Positions 38,701 to 49,158 of a stretch of 64,000 nucleotides of DNA are shown here, one piece after another. The notes beneath the pieces were generated by a model. The model was not told the DNA's origin. It worked only from the letters and a program-made list of their open reading frames with translations, and made no database searches. The stretch is from assembly GCF_027366395.1 (NCBI RefSeq), contig NZ_CP114771.1:4464001-4528000 (forward strand), written 5' to 3'. The stretch comes from Endozoicomonas sp. GU-1 (lineage in GTDB: Bacteria > Pseudomonadota > Gammaproteobacteria > Pseudomonadales > Endozoicomonadaceae). Numbering within the stretch: the first letter of the stretch is position 1; each line of letters opens with the position of its first letter. The position numbers were made by a program, and so were the translations under genes.

Positions 38701-39753
38701 ATGAGTGGTCATCAATGGGTTAATGAAGCCATCAGCAAAATTGAGGCGGATTTCCAGCGCAGTGCAGATACACATCTGATACGGCTGGAATTACCGGGAA
38801 TCAACGGTGTCGAGGTGTATCTGAAAGACGAAAGCACGCACCCGACGGGCAGCCTCAAGCACCGTCTGGCCCGATCTTTATTTCTTTATGCCATCTGTAA
38901 TGGTTGGGTTGATGAGAATACCACCATTATTGAGTCCTCTTCAGGAAGTACAGCCGTTTCTGAAGCCTACTTTGCCCGGCTGCTGGGCTTGCCATTTATC
39001 GCCGTAATGCCCAGATCGACCTCCATGCACAAGATACAACAGATCAGGTTTTACGGTGGTCAGTGCCACCTGGTCAATTGCTCCAGTGAGATTTATGCCG
39101 AATCCCACCGGTTGGCCAGGGAGCTGAATGGACACTATATGGACCAGTTTACTTATGCCGAGAGGGCAACAGACTGGCGGGGTAACAACAATATTGCTGA
39201 TTCCATTTTTCGACAGATGCGGGCTGAAAAATACCCGGTGCCCAGCTGGATTGTCATGAGCCCGGGAACCGGAGGAACATCGGCCACCATTGGACGCTAC
39301 ATTCGATACCAAAAGCTGAATACCCGGTTATGTGTTGTGGACCCCGATCACTCTGTGTTCATGGACTACTACGCCAGTGGCGACTCAAGCCTGACGATTG
39401 ACCAGGGCTCTCGTATAGAGGGTATTGGGCGGCCGAGAGTCGAACCATCATTTATTCCTGGTGTGATTGACGACATGCGTCGAGTGCCTGATGTGGCCGC
39501 TATTGCAACCATTCACTGGCTGGAAAGGATACTGGGTCGCAAGGCTGGCCCGAGTACCGGGACTAATTTATACGGTGCCTTGCAAATTGCTGCACAGATG
39601 GAGTCCGATGGTCAGGAAGGATCCATCGTTACCCTGTTGTGCGATCCGGGTGATCGTTATCTGGATACCTGTTATAACCCTGACTGGGTTGCTGCCCAGT
39701 TTGGGGATATACAGCCATGGATAGACGATTTGTGCCTTTTGTATGGCAAATAA
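38701..39753 (+). CDS. PLP-dependent cysteine synthase-like enzyme
   Basis: The 350-aa protein belongs to the fold type II PLP enzymes (cysteine synthase / cystathionine beta-synthase group). Lys53 in [11 protein letters not shown] is the likely Schiff-base lysine, [19 protein letters not shown] the substrate loop and [16 protein letters not shown] the phosphate-binding glycine loop. The late [16 protein letters not shown] matches the usual IEGIG....P segment. Members make or break cysteine; which reaction applies here cannot be told. ATG 38701 is preferred since GGGGGGAAGG precedes it. It is divergent from cca. Confidence 0.88.
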   Translation: MSGHQWVNEAISKIEADFQRSADTHLIRLELPGINGVEVYLKDESTHPTGSLKHRLARSLFLYAICNGWVDENTTIIESSSGSTAVSEAYFARLLGLPFIAVMPRSTSMHKIQQIRFYGGQCHLVNCSSEIYAESHRLARELNGHYMDQFTYAERATDWRGNNNIADSIFRQMRAEKYPVPSWIVMSPGTGGTSATIGRYIRYQKLNTRLCVVDPDHSVFMDYYASGDSSLTIDQGSRIEGIGRPRVEPSFIPGVIDDMRRVPDVAAIATIHWLERILGRKAGPSTGTNLYGALQIAAQMESDGQEGSIVTLLCDPGDRYLDTCYNPDWVAAQFGDIQPWIDDLCLLYGK

Positions 39754-39780
39754 TACCAACCTTCCCAGGCTGCCTTCAAA

Positions 39781-39806
39781 AGAAAACGGCCGCAGATGCG
39801 ACCGTT
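39781..39806 (-). terminator. Terminator for the Pro/Gln-rich protein gene
   Basis: AACGGTCGC and GCGGCCGTT (read on the minus strand) pair with one mismatch around ATCT and are followed by TTCTTTT, 20 bases after that gene's stop. Confidence 0.65.
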
Positions 39807-39826
39807 GAGAGTTAAACGTCAGAAGA

Positions 39827-41149
39827 TTAAACGTCGGTACCTGGCTGCCCGAGTGGTCCGTATTGATTCTCCAATCCCCTGGCTTGAGCTCTTAAGGCTT
39901 CACGAGCACCTTCAATAGCACCTTGTTTGGCCATTTTAAATACCTCCTGGCCCAGGGCATCCTGAAGTGAGGGAGGCAGTCCGGATTGTTGGCCCGTTTG
40001 TTGAGTTCTGGATTGCTCACTAGTCCTGACCTCATTCGTTTGTTGGCTGGGCAATTCTTCAGTTAACTGTTTCTGTATTTCCGGTTTTGAAGAAGATTTA
40101 AGGTACGCTTCGCATTTATTTGCTTCCTTACTGTGCATAGCTGCTTGCTCGCGATGGTAACTAAGATCCCTGAGGGCATCGTCGTCCAGCTGATCCCTTG
40201 TAGGTCCCTGCTGGCCATAATGAGAAGCAACTTCACCCACTAAGCTACGCATATGTTGAATATCGCTGTCGACTCTCTGCTCAAGAACTGAACGTTGAGG
40301 TGTTGGAGCAGACTCTTTGCTGTCAGGAGGAACGGAGCGGCTATCAAATTGAGTATGTTGAGTTGACCCGGGTACCTGAGGATGCGCCCCATAAGCTGGA
40401 GTCTGCACATTCCCGGGAGTTGCAGGTGTGTGTGTGGGAGCCGGGGTATATGGCGGCATTGCCGAACGGTGTGGGTCTTGTTGATGGCCTGTATGGGGTG
40501 ATTGACTGCTCACTGGCTGATGGGCAGCGGGTGCAGGCGCGGGCGCAGGCGGTGCTGCAGATTGTTTCGCTCCCTGGTCAGGAGCCTTTTCCGGCGCTTT
40601 CTGCTCAGCACTCTTTTCCGAGTCAGCCGTTTTTTCCTTTTCAGCAGTTTTTCCTTTTTCAACATCTTGCTCTGATGTTTTTGATTCAGGTGCCCCTCCT
40701 GCATTCCTCGTATTGTTTAAGAAATTACCCAAATTCAAGCGTTCAAGAAGGGTTTTACCGCCAGCTGATTTTTGTTCACCTTCGGCAGCTTTCTTTTCAC
40801 CTTCGGCAGCTTTCTTTTCACCTTCAGCCGCTTTCTGCTCGCCGTTAGTTTTAGCCTCTTCCGGAGTTGCAGGGGCTGTTTCTGCGGCAGTTGGCGCTCC
40901 CGCTGGAGGTTGAGGTGTCATGTAACTGGTAGCAGGGTGCTGTGCAACAGAGCTGAAGGGGGGCTGCTGATAGGGCTGGGCTGGAGCGCCTGTTCCGGAA
41001 CCTTGGAGTTGAGGTGCCGGATTATGTGTGCCGACATTATGCCCACCATAGTTGCCAGTCGGCCCGGATGGCTGTCCGGTCTGAAGCCCACCCGCTGCCG
41101 GTGGAGTGTAGATTTGTTGTGTGACCGATGGTGATAATGGGGTCGCCAT
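39827..41149 (-). CDS. Pro/Gln/Ala-rich low-complexity protein; candidate effector
   Basis: This 440-aa protein is dominated by low-complexity sequence: a Pro/Gln/Gly-rich first 95 residues, three 7-residue repeats of the type EGEKKAA (21-bp DNA repeats at about 40788-40850), a KTAEKEKTADSEKSAEQ stretch, a PAPAPAPA segment, and a more ordered charged C-terminus (DDDALRDLSYHREQAAMHSK) that may form helices. No catalytic motif, signal peptide or membrane segment is visible. AAGGA precedes the ATG. The KTAEK-type segment recalls the protein at 34190-37253, suggesting shared origin or convergent composition. Secretion is inferred only. Confidence 0.7.
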   Translation of the reverse strand: MATPLSPSVTQQIYTPPAAGGLQTGQPSGPTGNYGGHNVGTHNPAPQLQGSGTGAPAQPYQQPPFSSVAQHPATSYMTPQPPAGAPTAAETAPATPEEAKTNGEQKAAEGEKKAAEGEKKAAEGEQKSAGGKTLLERLNLGNFLNNTRNAGGAPESKTSEQDVEKGKTAEKEKTADSEKSAEQKAPEKAPDQGAKQSAAPPAPAPAPAAHQPVSSQSPHTGHQQDPHRSAMPPYTPAPTHTPATPGNVQTPAYGAHPQVPGSTQHTQFDSRSVPPDSKESAPTPQRSVLEQRVDSDIQHMRSLVGEVASHYGQQGPTRDQLDDDALRDLSYHREQAAMHSKEANKCEAYLKSSSKPEIQKQLTEELPSQQTNEVRTSEQSRTQQTGQQSGLPPSLQDALGQEVFKMAKQGAIEGAREALRAQARGLENQYGPLGQPGTDV

Positions 41150-41540
41150 TATTTAATCCTTGTTAAATTGATGGAGAAGTTGGGGGTTAAAAATTATGCA
41201 GATCTCATTTTGCCGATATGGCGACAATATTCGACAAGTGGAAGTGTTATTGGTTCTATATCAATTAGTAATTATTTTTTTATAAAGATATACACTTTTT
41301 GGTGAACTAGCGTAGGGTTTTATCAGTCTACAAAATGAGAATACATCCATGATTGATTCCGTGTGACCATTTAAGGAGTGTGGTCTCTGATGCGAGTGCA
41401 GTTAACCTGGTATCGACGTGCAGAACTGGTAAATATTATTTAAGTACTCAGGAAGAGCGATAGATATTCTAAATAACCGGTCAGGATCATTGGCTGCAGT
41501 CTGGTTGTTCATCCTGCACGCCCCAAATTGGAGAAAGGCA
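41150..41540. other. A+T-rich gap upstream of putA
   Basis: About 390 bp between the divergent Pro/Gln-rich gene and putA. It is A+T-rich and must hold promoters for both, but I see no clear element or gene. A frame open from 41490 runs into putA; the first 17 codons are not considered coding. Confidence 0.4.
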
Positions 41541-44500
41541 ATGGAGAAGGGTATGTTCCAGGCGAAAGATGCATTCAACGAAGCTATTGTCCGGCAAAAG
41601 CCAGCCGAACTCTGGTCGATGATCTCTCCTCATTACTGCGTGGATGAGGCTTCCTGGTTACAGGAACTGGTGCAGATCCTGGAGGAACAGTCCGGAGATT
41701 ACCCTGAGACAGCCAGTCAGGCCACCAGAATGATTGAGCAGGTCAGGAGCAGTGACAATGGCATTCATATGGTTGATGCATTGTTATTGCAGTACAGCCT
41801 GGATACCCGGGAAGGTATTTTGCTGATGTGCCTGGCCGAAGCCCTGATGCGCATTCCCGATGATCGCACTGCCGATGCCCTGATCCGCGACAAGCTCAGT
41901 GTGGCTGACTGGAAAAAACACCTGAGCCAAAGTGACTCTCTGCTGGTCAATGCCTCCACCTGGGGGTTGCTGCTGACTGGCAAGGTGGTCAACCTTGACG
42001 CCGGCGAGGATGGTTCTGCCGGTGGGGTTATTGGCAAGCTGGTGAACCGGATGGGGGAGCCGGTTATTCGCCAGGCGGTTAACCAGGCCATGAAGATTAT
42101 GGGCCGTCATTTTGTCCTGGGGCGTAATATTTCAGAAGCGTTAAAGAATGGCCTGAAACAACGGGAAAAGGGGTACACCTACTCTTTTGATATGTTGGGG
42201 GAGTCTGCCCTGACCATGGAAGATGCCCGGCGTTATCACGATGAATACCTGGCGGCGATCAGGGCGGTTGCTACAGAGCCTGATCACGACAACTCCCCCC
42301 GTGCCGGCATTTCCATCAAGCTCTCTGCGCTTCATCCACGCTATGACGTGGCCCATAAAGCGCGGGTTTTCCGGGAGCTGGTACCTGCGCTGGTGGATCT
42401 GGTGCGTGAAGCCAGGGTGGGCAATGTAGCGATCAATATGGACGCTGAGGAACAGGATCGTCATGAGCTGTTTCTGGAAGTGTTTGAGCGGGTTTACCGA
42501 CACCCGGATTGCCGTGGCTGGGGTGGGCTCGGTCTGGTGATCCAGGCCTACGGCAAACGGGCACTGCCATCGTTGTGCTGGCTTTCTGCCCTGGCCCATG
42601 AGCAGGGAGACCGCATCCCGGTTCGGCTGGTAAAGGGAGCTTACTGGGACAGTGAAGTAAAGCTTTGCCAGCAACAGGGGCTGAGCGGTTATCCGGTCTA
42701 TACCCGCAAGGAAGCGACAGATGTTGCCTACCTGGTGTGTGCCAGGTTTCTGTTATCCGAGCCTGTCAGGGCGGCACTCTATCCTCAGTTTGCCAGTCAT
42801 AATGCCCACACGGTTGCCAGTATTCTTACCATGGCAGAACGTGAAGGTGCCGCTGATTTTGAGTTCCAGCGCCTCCACGGGATGGGGGATGCGCTCTATA
42901 ATTTCATCCTGACTGACCATCGTCGTTCGGTGCGTATTTATGCGCCTGTTGGCAGTCATAAGGATCTGCTGCCTTATCTGGTTCGTCGTTTACTTGAGAA
43001 TGGTGCCAATTCCTCCTTTGTTCACCGCCTGGTGGATGCGAAAACCCCGGTTGCTGCGCTGGTTCAGCATCCGGTGGAGACGTTGACAGGCCGGGTTTGT
43101 TTGCAGAACGATCAAATCCCGTTGCCACCGGCTATTTACGGCCAGTCACGGAAAAACTCACTGGGTGTGAATGTGGATATTGACAGTCAGTGGCAGCCAT
43201 TTCAGCAAAAAGTACAGAGCTTTATGGGGCATAAATGGACTCAGGGGCCATGGATTGATGGTCAGCTTGTACCGTCAACTGAGACCTCTGAAATAACGTG
43301 CCCTTATGACCGCTCTCAGATTGCAGGCCACTTGGGATGGAGTGATGAAGCCCAGACGGATACAGCCATTGGCATTGCTGAAGCAGCCTTTGAACGCTGG
43401 AATGCCACACCCGCAGAACAGCGGGCAGACTGTCTGGAGAAATTGGCAGACTTACTGGAGGAAAATCGTGAGGAGCTGGTGGCCCTGTGCCATCAGGAAG
43501 CGGGCAAAACCGTGCACGATGCCATTGATGAAGTGCGGGAGGCGGTGGATTTTTGCCGCTATTACGCAGGTCAGGCACGGGAGCGGTTTTCATCGTCCAT
43601 CATGATGCCGGGGCCCACGGGTGAATCTAACGAGCTGCGGCTTTGTGGGCGAGGGGTTTTTCTCTGTATCAGCCCCTGGAACTTTCCCCTGGCTATTTTC
43701 CTCGGGCAGATTACCGCAGCGCTTGCTGCCGGGAATACGGTGATTGCCAAACCTGCTGAGCAGACCGGCCTGATTGCGGGCAGGGCCGCTGAGTTGATGC
43801 TGGCAGCGGGAATTCCCGGGGATGTGATTCAATTATTGCCCGGCGAGGGTGCCACGGTGGGCCGACAACTGGTGGCTGATGCCCGGATTGCCGGTGTCGC
43901 TTTCACCGGCTCCACGGAAACCGCCCGGTTGATCAATCAGACGCTGGCGAATCGCCCTGGCGCAATGATACCGCTGATTGCTGAAACCGGTGGTCAGAAT
44001 GCCATGATCGTCGATTCCACCGCACTGCCTGAGCAGGTGGTGAATGATGTTCTTTTGTCCGCCTTTGGCAGTGCCGGGCAGCGCTGTTCAGCGCTCAGGG
44101 TACTTTATGTGCAGAAAGATATTGCGGATCGGGTGATCGCTCTGTTGCAGGGGGCAATGAAGGAGCTGTCTATTGGTAATCCGAGTTTTCATTCTACCGA
44201 TATTGGCCCGGTGATTGATGAAAAGGCTCGCCAGTCACTACAGGCACATATCCAACGAATGAAACAAGAAGCCAAACTGCTGTTTGAATGCCAACTGCCA
44301 GCGGATTGCGCTAAGGGCAGTTTTGTTGCGCCGGTTGCCTTTGAAATTGACCATATTGGCCAGCTGGAGAAGGAGCACTTCGGCCCTGTTCTCCATGTGA
44401 TTCGTTACGACGCGAAAGCGTTACCTGAGGTGATTAAGCAGATCAACAGTACCGGGTATGGCCTTACCCTGGGAATTCACAGTAGAAACGAAGTGACGGC

Positions 44501-44732
44501 GACGTTTATTGAGCAGCGGGTCAAGGTGGGTAATATCTATATCAACAGGAACCAGACTGGCGCTGTCGTCGGTGTTCAGCCATTTGGCGGCCAGGGGCTG
44601 TCTGGCACCGGTCCAAAAGCGGGTGGGCCAAACTACCTGCAGCGGTTTGCAACCGAACAGACGTTGTCGATCAATACCACGGCTGTTGGCGGAAACGCTA
44701 CGCTGCTGTCTTTGGGAAGTGAGTCTGTTTAA
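41541..44732 (+). CDS. putA: Bifunctional proline dehydrogenase / P5C dehydrogenase
   Basis: PutA oxidises proline to glutamate in two steps using FAD and NAD. The proline dehydrogenase half (about 140-460) has the FAD barrel motifs NVAINMDAEEQDRHELFLEV, VIQAYGKRALPSL and PVRLVKGAYWDSE. The aldehyde dehydrogenase half (about 560-1060) has SPWNFPLAIFLGQ, the PLIAETGGQNAMIV glutamate and the catalytic Cys in GSAGQRCSALR. At 1063 aa it lacks both the N-terminal ribbon-helix-helix repressor domain and the C-terminal domain of E. coli PutA, so it is of the minimal type and cannot repress itself. ATG 41541 follows GGAG. Confidence 0.96.
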   Translation: MEKGMFQAKDAFNEAIVRQKPAELWSMISPHYCVDEASWLQELVQILEEQSGDYPETASQATRMIEQVRSSDNGIHMVDALLLQYSLDTREGILLMCLAEALMRIPDDRTADALIRDKLSVADWKKHLSQSDSLLVNASTWGLLLTGKVVNLDAGEDGSAGGVIGKLVNRMGEPVIRQAVNQAMKIMGRHFVLGRNISEALKNGLKQREKGYTYSFDMLGESALTMEDARRYHDEYLAAIRAVATEPDHDNSPRAGISIKLSALHPRYDVAHKARVFRELVPALVDLVREARVGNVAINMDAEEQDRHELFLEVFERVYRHPDCRGWGGLGLVIQAYGKRALPSLCWLSALAHEQGDRIPVRLVKGAYWDSEVKLCQQQGLSGYPVYTRKEATDVAYLVCARFLLSEPVRAALYPQFASHNAHTVASILTMAEREGAADFEFQRLHGMGDALYNFILTDHRRSVRIYAPVGSHKDLLPYLVRRLLENGANSSFVHRLVDAKTPVAALVQHPVETLTGRVCLQNDQIPLPPAIYGQSRKNSLGVNVDIDSQWQPFQQKVQSFMGHKWTQGPWIDGQLVPSTETSEITCPYDRSQIAGHLGWSDEAQTDTAIGIAEAAFERWNATPAEQRADCLEKLADLLEENREELVALCHQEAGKTVHDAIDEVREAVDFCRYYAGQARERFSSSIMMPGPTGESNELRLCGRGVFLCISPWNFPLAIFLGQITAALAAGNTVIAKPAEQTGLIAGRAAELMLAAGIPGDVIQLLPGEGATVGRQLVADARIAGVAFTGSTETARLINQTLANRPGAMIPLIAETGGQNAMIVDSTALPEQVVNDVLLSAFGSAGQRCSALRVLYVQKDIADRVIALLQGAMKELSIGNPSFHSTDIGPVIDEKARQSLQAHIQRMKQEAKLLFECQLPADCAKGSFVAPVAFEIDHIGQLEKEHFGPVLHVIRYDAKALPEVIKQINSTGYGLTLGIHSRNEVTATFIEQRVKVGNIYINRNQTGAVVGVQPFGGQGLSGTGPKAGGPNYLQRFATEQTLSINTTAVGGNATLLSLGSESV

Positions 44733-44821
44733 GCACTTATTCACAGGTTCTGAGGGAGTTGCGAAAGGCTTTTATGCCTCCCTCAAGGGCCATGGAGCAG
44801 CGAGAAGCCAGCATTGCCTGG

Positions 44822-46534
44822 TTAATCCTGTGTAACCCGGTTCACCTCTTCAAGGCTGGTAACCCCTTGCAGCGCCTTTAATAGCCCCGATTGGCGAAGG
44901 TTGTTAAAGCCTTCTTTCTGGGCCTGTTCCGAGATTTCCAGGGAGTTACCTTCGGCCATAATGATTTGCTGCATGCCGGGGGTGATCGACACCACCTCAT
45001 AAATACCCACACGACCTTTATAGCCGCCCTTGCAGTTGTCACAGCCTTTAGGGCCAAAAATCTCGGCGGAGTCCGCCTGCGCTTCGGTAAAGCCCTCTTC
45101 CAGCAGTGTTTCTTTCGGGATGTCAACTTTTACCTTGCACTGACTGCACAGTCTTCGTGCCAGACGCTGGGCAATAATCAGGCTGACCGAGGTTGCGATG
45201 TTAAATGATGGCACCCCCATGTTCTGCAAACGGGTCAGGGTCTCTGCCGCGCTGTTGGTGTGCAGGGTGGACATCACCATATGGCCGGTCTGGGCCGCCT
45301 TGATGGCAATGTTGGCGGTTTCCAGGTCCCGTATCTCACCCACCATGATGATATCCGGATCCTGACGCAGGAAAGCCCGCAACGCCTGGCTGAAGTCCAT
45401 ACCCTGTTTGGGATTGACGTTAACCTGGTTAATACCTTCCAGGTTAATTTCCACCGGGTCCTCCGCGGTGGAAATGTTGCGCTCATTGGTATTGAGAATA
45501 TTCAAACCGGTATAGAGCGATACCGTTTTTCCCGAACCGGTGGGTCCGGTAACCAGAATCATGCCCTGTGGCTGGTGCAGGGCGGTCATATACATCTCTT
45601 TCTGCTCTTCTTCGTAGCCCAGAGCATCAATCCCCATTTTGGCGCTGGAAGGATCGAGGATACGAAGTACGATTTTCTCACCCCAGAGCGTCGGCAGCGT
45701 GTTGACCCGAAAGTCGATGGCCTTGCTTTTCGACAGCTTCATTTTTATCCGGCCATCCTGAGGCTTTCTGCGCTCGGAAATATCCATGGCCGACATGATC
45801 TTCAGTCGTGAAGCAATCCTGGACCCGAGGCTGACCGGGGGGCGATTGACTTCATGGAGCACACCGTCGGTTCTGAAACGAACCCGATAGGTTCTTTCAT
45901 AGGGCTCAAAGTGCAGATCCGACGCACCGCCTTTGATGGCGGACAGCAGCATTTTATTGACGAACTTCACTACCGGCGTGTCATCCTCGCCGTCGCCCCC
46001 GGAGGTTCCCAGGGCATCATCTCCTGAATCATCAACCGCACTGACTTCAAGATCTTCAAGACCGACCATCCCATCGTCGTCGGCAAACATGCCACCGGTA
46101 TCATCCAGGGCAGTATCAATCATCTTCTCCAGAATTTCGGGCTCTGACAGGACCGTATGAATGGTCAGGCCGGTATTAAAGCGGATTTCATCCAGGCCCT
46201 GAAGGTTGGACGGATCAGAAACGGCGGCAAACAGGTGTGAGCCCCGCTTGATCAGCGGCAGCACATTGTGCTTCCGCATCAGTTTTTCTTCGACGACGTC
46301 TTTGACAAAATGCTCTTTGTCAAAGGCTCTGAGATCGATCACTGGCAGGCCAAACTCTTCGGCAGTGGCGAGCGTCAGGGCATTACCGTTGACCAGCTTT
46401 TTTTCCAGCAGATATCGGGCGAGCGGTTTGTTGGCCTTGGCAGCAGCGGCTTCAGCGTTGTGAATGTCGGCCTCTTCCATCAATTGATCGGCCAGCAGGC
46501 GGGCCGCCAGCCCGGTCAGAGGTTTGTTTGCCAT
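44822..46534 (-). CDS. pilB: Type IV pilus assembly ATPase PilB
   Basis: PilB is the hexameric ATPase that powers pilus extension at the inner membrane. The 570-aa protein has an N-terminal MshE-like domain (NALTLATAEEFGLPVIDLRA), Walker A GPTGSGKTVSLYTGL, the DPDIIMVGEIRDLETA Walker B/Asp box, the TGHMVMSTLHTNSA His box and a four-Cys zinc site (CSQC and CDNC) typical of PilB/GspE. ATG 46534 gives the usual MANKPLTGLA start. It stands alone: no pilC or pilD follows, unlike in Pseudomonas. Confidence 0.92.
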   Translation of the reverse strand: MANKPLTGLAARLLADQLMEEADIHNAEAAAAKANKPLARYLLEKKLVNGNALTLATAEEFGLPVIDLRAFDKEHFVKDVVEEKLMRKHNVLPLIKRGSHLFAAVSDPSNLQGLDEIRFNTGLTIHTVLSEPEILEKMIDTALDDTGGMFADDDGMVGLEDLEVSAVDDSGDDALGTSGGDGEDDTPVVKFVNKMLLSAIKGGASDLHFEPYERTYRVRFRTDGVLHEVNRPPVSLGSRIASRLKIMSAMDISERRKPQDGRIKMKLSKSKAIDFRVNTLPTLWGEKIVLRILDPSSAKMGIDALGYEEEQKEMYMTALHQPQGMILVTGPTGSGKTVSLYTGLNILNTNERNISTAEDPVEINLEGINQVNVNPKQGMDFSQALRAFLRQDPDIIMVGEIRDLETANIAIKAAQTGHMVMSTLHTNSAAETLTRLQNMGVPSFNIATSVSLIIAQRLARRLCSQCKVKVDIPKETLLEEGFTEAQADSAEIFGPKGCDNCKGGYKGRVGIYEVVSITPGMQQIIMAEGNSLEISEQAQKEGFNNLRQSGLLKALQGVTSLEEVNRVTQD

Positions 46535-46755
46535 AACCTGTTTCTGTCCCTGGATATTGAATTCATTGTCAGGGCCTGATGATGTTTCGCTGAACTGGCA
46601 ACGGGGCATCAGCAGGCTCTTTGTAATATATCAGCATAAATGGCGGATGGTTAAGGGTGGTTTTGTACGGGGGGGTTTTATTGGCCCGGGTTTTTGCCGG
46701 GAATCGTCGGGCTTTAATGGGGGATTTTGCATGGAATGCGAGTTTGGGTAGGCAC

Positions 46756-46799
46756 TCCCAAGGTGCCGAGGGTTTCGCAACACCCTCGGTACCGTGGGA
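46756..46799 (-). other. Long hairpin after the DUF1302 gene
   Basis: CTCCCAAGGTGCCGAGGGT and ACCCTCGGTACCGTGGGA-type arms pair with few mismatches around TTCGCA, directly after the stop codon. There is no T-run; it may be a repeat-family palindrome or a mRNA-stabilising structure. The gap 46535-46805 otherwise holds no gene. Confidence 0.55.
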
Positions 46800-46805
46800 A
46801 TGGCG

Positions 46806-48758
46806 TTAGAAGGTATAACCAACTGTTCCGGTAATGGTGCCTTTACGCAGAACGTTGTCAGCATCGCCACCCCAGGTCACTTTGGCCGTCATATCGTCGT
46901 ATTTGGCGGTCAAGCCCATGTTGATCCTTTTCTCACCTTCTTCAAAGCGACCAGTAAAATGTGAGTTGCCATTAACGTCATGAGTAAAGCGGAAAGTGGA
47001 CTCAAGGTTCAGTCCCTGCATTGCGACATCGTTCCAGTTGGCACCAACCATTACGTTGTAGCCCCAGCTGTTTCGGTCGAGGCGTTCTTCCTCATCAATT
47101 CCAGATTCAGCACCCTTGCCCAGGATGCGGCCATAATATTCATCATTCAGGCCAGCTACCTGTTCAAACGCCGCTTCAGCAACAACGTACATCAGATCTG
47201 TGCCAAGAACGGCACCAAATGGTTGGATGACAGATAAGGAGGCATCCCACATAGGAACTCTGTCAATGTTCTGATACCACTGATCTGTACCAGCTGTAGC
47301 TCCGGTTGACTCTGAAACCTCAAAGTCCTGACCCTGAGAAATATTTCCAAGAGCTGCCGAAGCGCTACCAAGGATATCGTCTGGATGATCAAGCCAGATT
47401 GGTGCGTTTTCTCTATAGGTAATTTCACCGGCAATTTGTGTGTAGCCCCAGACTTTAGTATTAAAGCTGGCACCCCAGAGTTTGACGTCTTCCGGGTAAA
47501 TTACCTGGGCATCAACTCCATTGGCAAGCATATTAAGAGTTGCAATGCCACCCGCAAGTTCTTGGGCTAGTGGTGAAAGGTTATTTGGTGTTGCTGCGCC
47601 GCTAGCGTCAGACAAAAGGTCTCTTATTGCGCCAGCTGAAGTACTTGCAATATCAAATGCACCTGTCATTGGGTCGAGAATGCCACCAACTAACCCAATG
47701 CCACGTGCTGCTTCACTTTGAGAAACTCTAGCTTCAAAGAACGGAAGGCTTGAATGGTAGTTTGCGTAATATAAAGCAAATTCTGTATCAGGTAATGCCT
47801 CTGGCGAGAAGGTAAACTTCACTCCCCACTGGCCAGAATCCTTGGCCGCTTCTACCCCACCTACATTGGCAACCTTTCCGTAGTCGCCAGCTTGCAGGAT
47901 ACCAGCTTGCTCCAATACAGCATCCTGGCCTTTCAGCCCGAAGTCCGAGAGTTCATAGTAGGCAAAGTCAGAGCCCGGAACAAACAGATCTGAGCCGGAA
48001 CCGTAAGTACCACGCCCCAGCATAATTGAACGCTCCCAATCATATTGGGCAAAGGCTGACAGTTTCATTTCATCATTGAACTGGAGATCGGCCATCAGCA
48101 TGCCCTGGGCAATGTTCAGATCACCATCAGAGCCGGGAAGGGAAGAGAGCGCAACATCATAGGCGTTCAGATCTCTCAAACCACCGGCGTAGAAAATGGA
48201 TTCTCCCCAGTTATGGGTCTGATCACCCAGTTTAAGACTGAGTTTCTGACCACCTTCAAATGTCCAGTCACCGTATAAATAAGCGCTTTGTAACTTAGCC
48301 CCCCGACCCTGATTATCTTTTACTTCATCGGACCAGCCGTTGAACGTTCCAGCTTCATTGTCAAAGCCTTTTGCAACATCCTTAGCGTTATTGGAATCCC
48401 ACTTGTTGCTGCCATTCATCAGTACATGGTCGTAAAAAGCCGTAGCGCGACCATAGAAACCGTAGTTATCTTTTTTCAAGTCCAGCTCAGAAGTCAGTTT
48501 GAGGGCCTTGCTAACAAAGCCTTTATCAAAAGATCGATCACCGTCGTTCTCATTTTTCTCAGAGCCATCTGGTGTTTCATAGCCTTCAAGATCGTACTTG
48601 GCACCCAGAGTAATTGTGGTATTGAGAGTGCCCTGCACCTCACCATCCATTGCCTCAAACTCATAAGCCTGGGCAGGAGCAGCGAAAAGCAGTGTACCGG
48701 ATAAGACAAAACCAGCGGTTGCAGGTGCAAGCTGCAGTCGTTTTTGTGGTGTCAACAT
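46806..48758 (-). CDS. DUF1302-type outer membrane protein
   Basis: The 650-aa protein has a signal peptide (about residues 1-31, LAPATAGFVLSGTLLFAAPAQA) and a beta-rich body with alternating aromatic residues, ending in GTVGYTF with a terminal Phe, the outer membrane barrel signature. The opening AYEFEAMDGEVQGTLNTTIT and the LKLGDQTHNWGESIFYAGGL stretch match the DUF1302 family, often found with lipid or steroid use genes. Usually a DUF1329 partner is adjacent; none is here. It may be a porin-like channel for hydrophobic compounds; substrate unknown. Confidence 0.85.
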   Translation of the reverse strand: MLTPQKRLQLAPATAGFVLSGTLLFAAPAQAYEFEAMDGEVQGTLNTTITLGAKYDLEGYETPDGSEKNENDGDRSFDKGFVSKALKLTSELDLKKDNYGFYGRATAFYDHVLMNGSNKWDSNNAKDVAKGFDNEAGTFNGWSDEVKDNQGRGAKLQSAYLYGDWTFEGGQKLSLKLGDQTHNWGESIFYAGGLRDLNAYDVALSSLPGSDGDLNIAQGMLMADLQFNDEMKLSAFAQYDWERSIMLGRGTYGSGSDLFVPGSDFAYYELSDFGLKGQDAVLEQAGILQAGDYGKVANVGGVEAAKDSGQWGVKFTFSPEALPDTEFALYYANYHSSLPFFEARVSQSEAARGIGLVGGILDPMTGAFDIASTSAGAIRDLLSDASGAATPNNLSPLAQELAGGIATLNMLANGVDAQVIYPEDVKLWGASFNTKVWGYTQIAGEITYRENAPIWLDHPDDILGSASAALGNISQGQDFEVSESTGATAGTDQWYQNIDRVPMWDASLSVIQPFGAVLGTDLMYVVAEAAFEQVAGLNDEYYGRILGKGAESGIDEEERLDRNSWGYNVMVGANWNDVAMQGLNLESTFRFTHDVNGNSHFTGRFEEGEKRINMGLTAKYDDMTAKVTWGGDADNVLRKGTITGTVGYTF

Positions 48759-49158
48759 GAGATGGTGTGTCCTTGCCGTTTATTATTAGAGTTATTTTTT
48801 CCACCAATGGAGCATTCTAACGGCGCTGTAGCGCTGGTAACCCGGATTCCTTTACAGCCTTGGAACACCTGATAATAGTCCCCACTATCACCGGCTACCT
48901 GACCATATTTTGCACCGCAGTTGGCTATATGCGACGATGTTTAGAAAGTGCTCTTGGTATTATTTTTATTGTTCTGTGTTTCGGCCTGTTTATTTGTACT
49001 AAAGAGCATAGTGGTATGCAAGAAATTTATACCCGGTCTGGTCATTTCCTTCTTGATCTTTTTCCCCTTGTTTTACAGGGTTTTTCTTCCTGTCAGAGCG
49101 AGCTGTCTGGTGGTCACCTGTGATGCGACAACGAGTACATGGTTTTCATCAGAATTCA
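48759..49158. other. Gap without a supported gene
   Basis: Two overlapping plus-strand frames (from 48860 and 48948) encode hydrophobic peptides of 75-87 aa, but neither has a ribosome binding site or a recognisable product. Promoters of the DUF1302 gene should lie at its left side. Confidence 0.3.
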
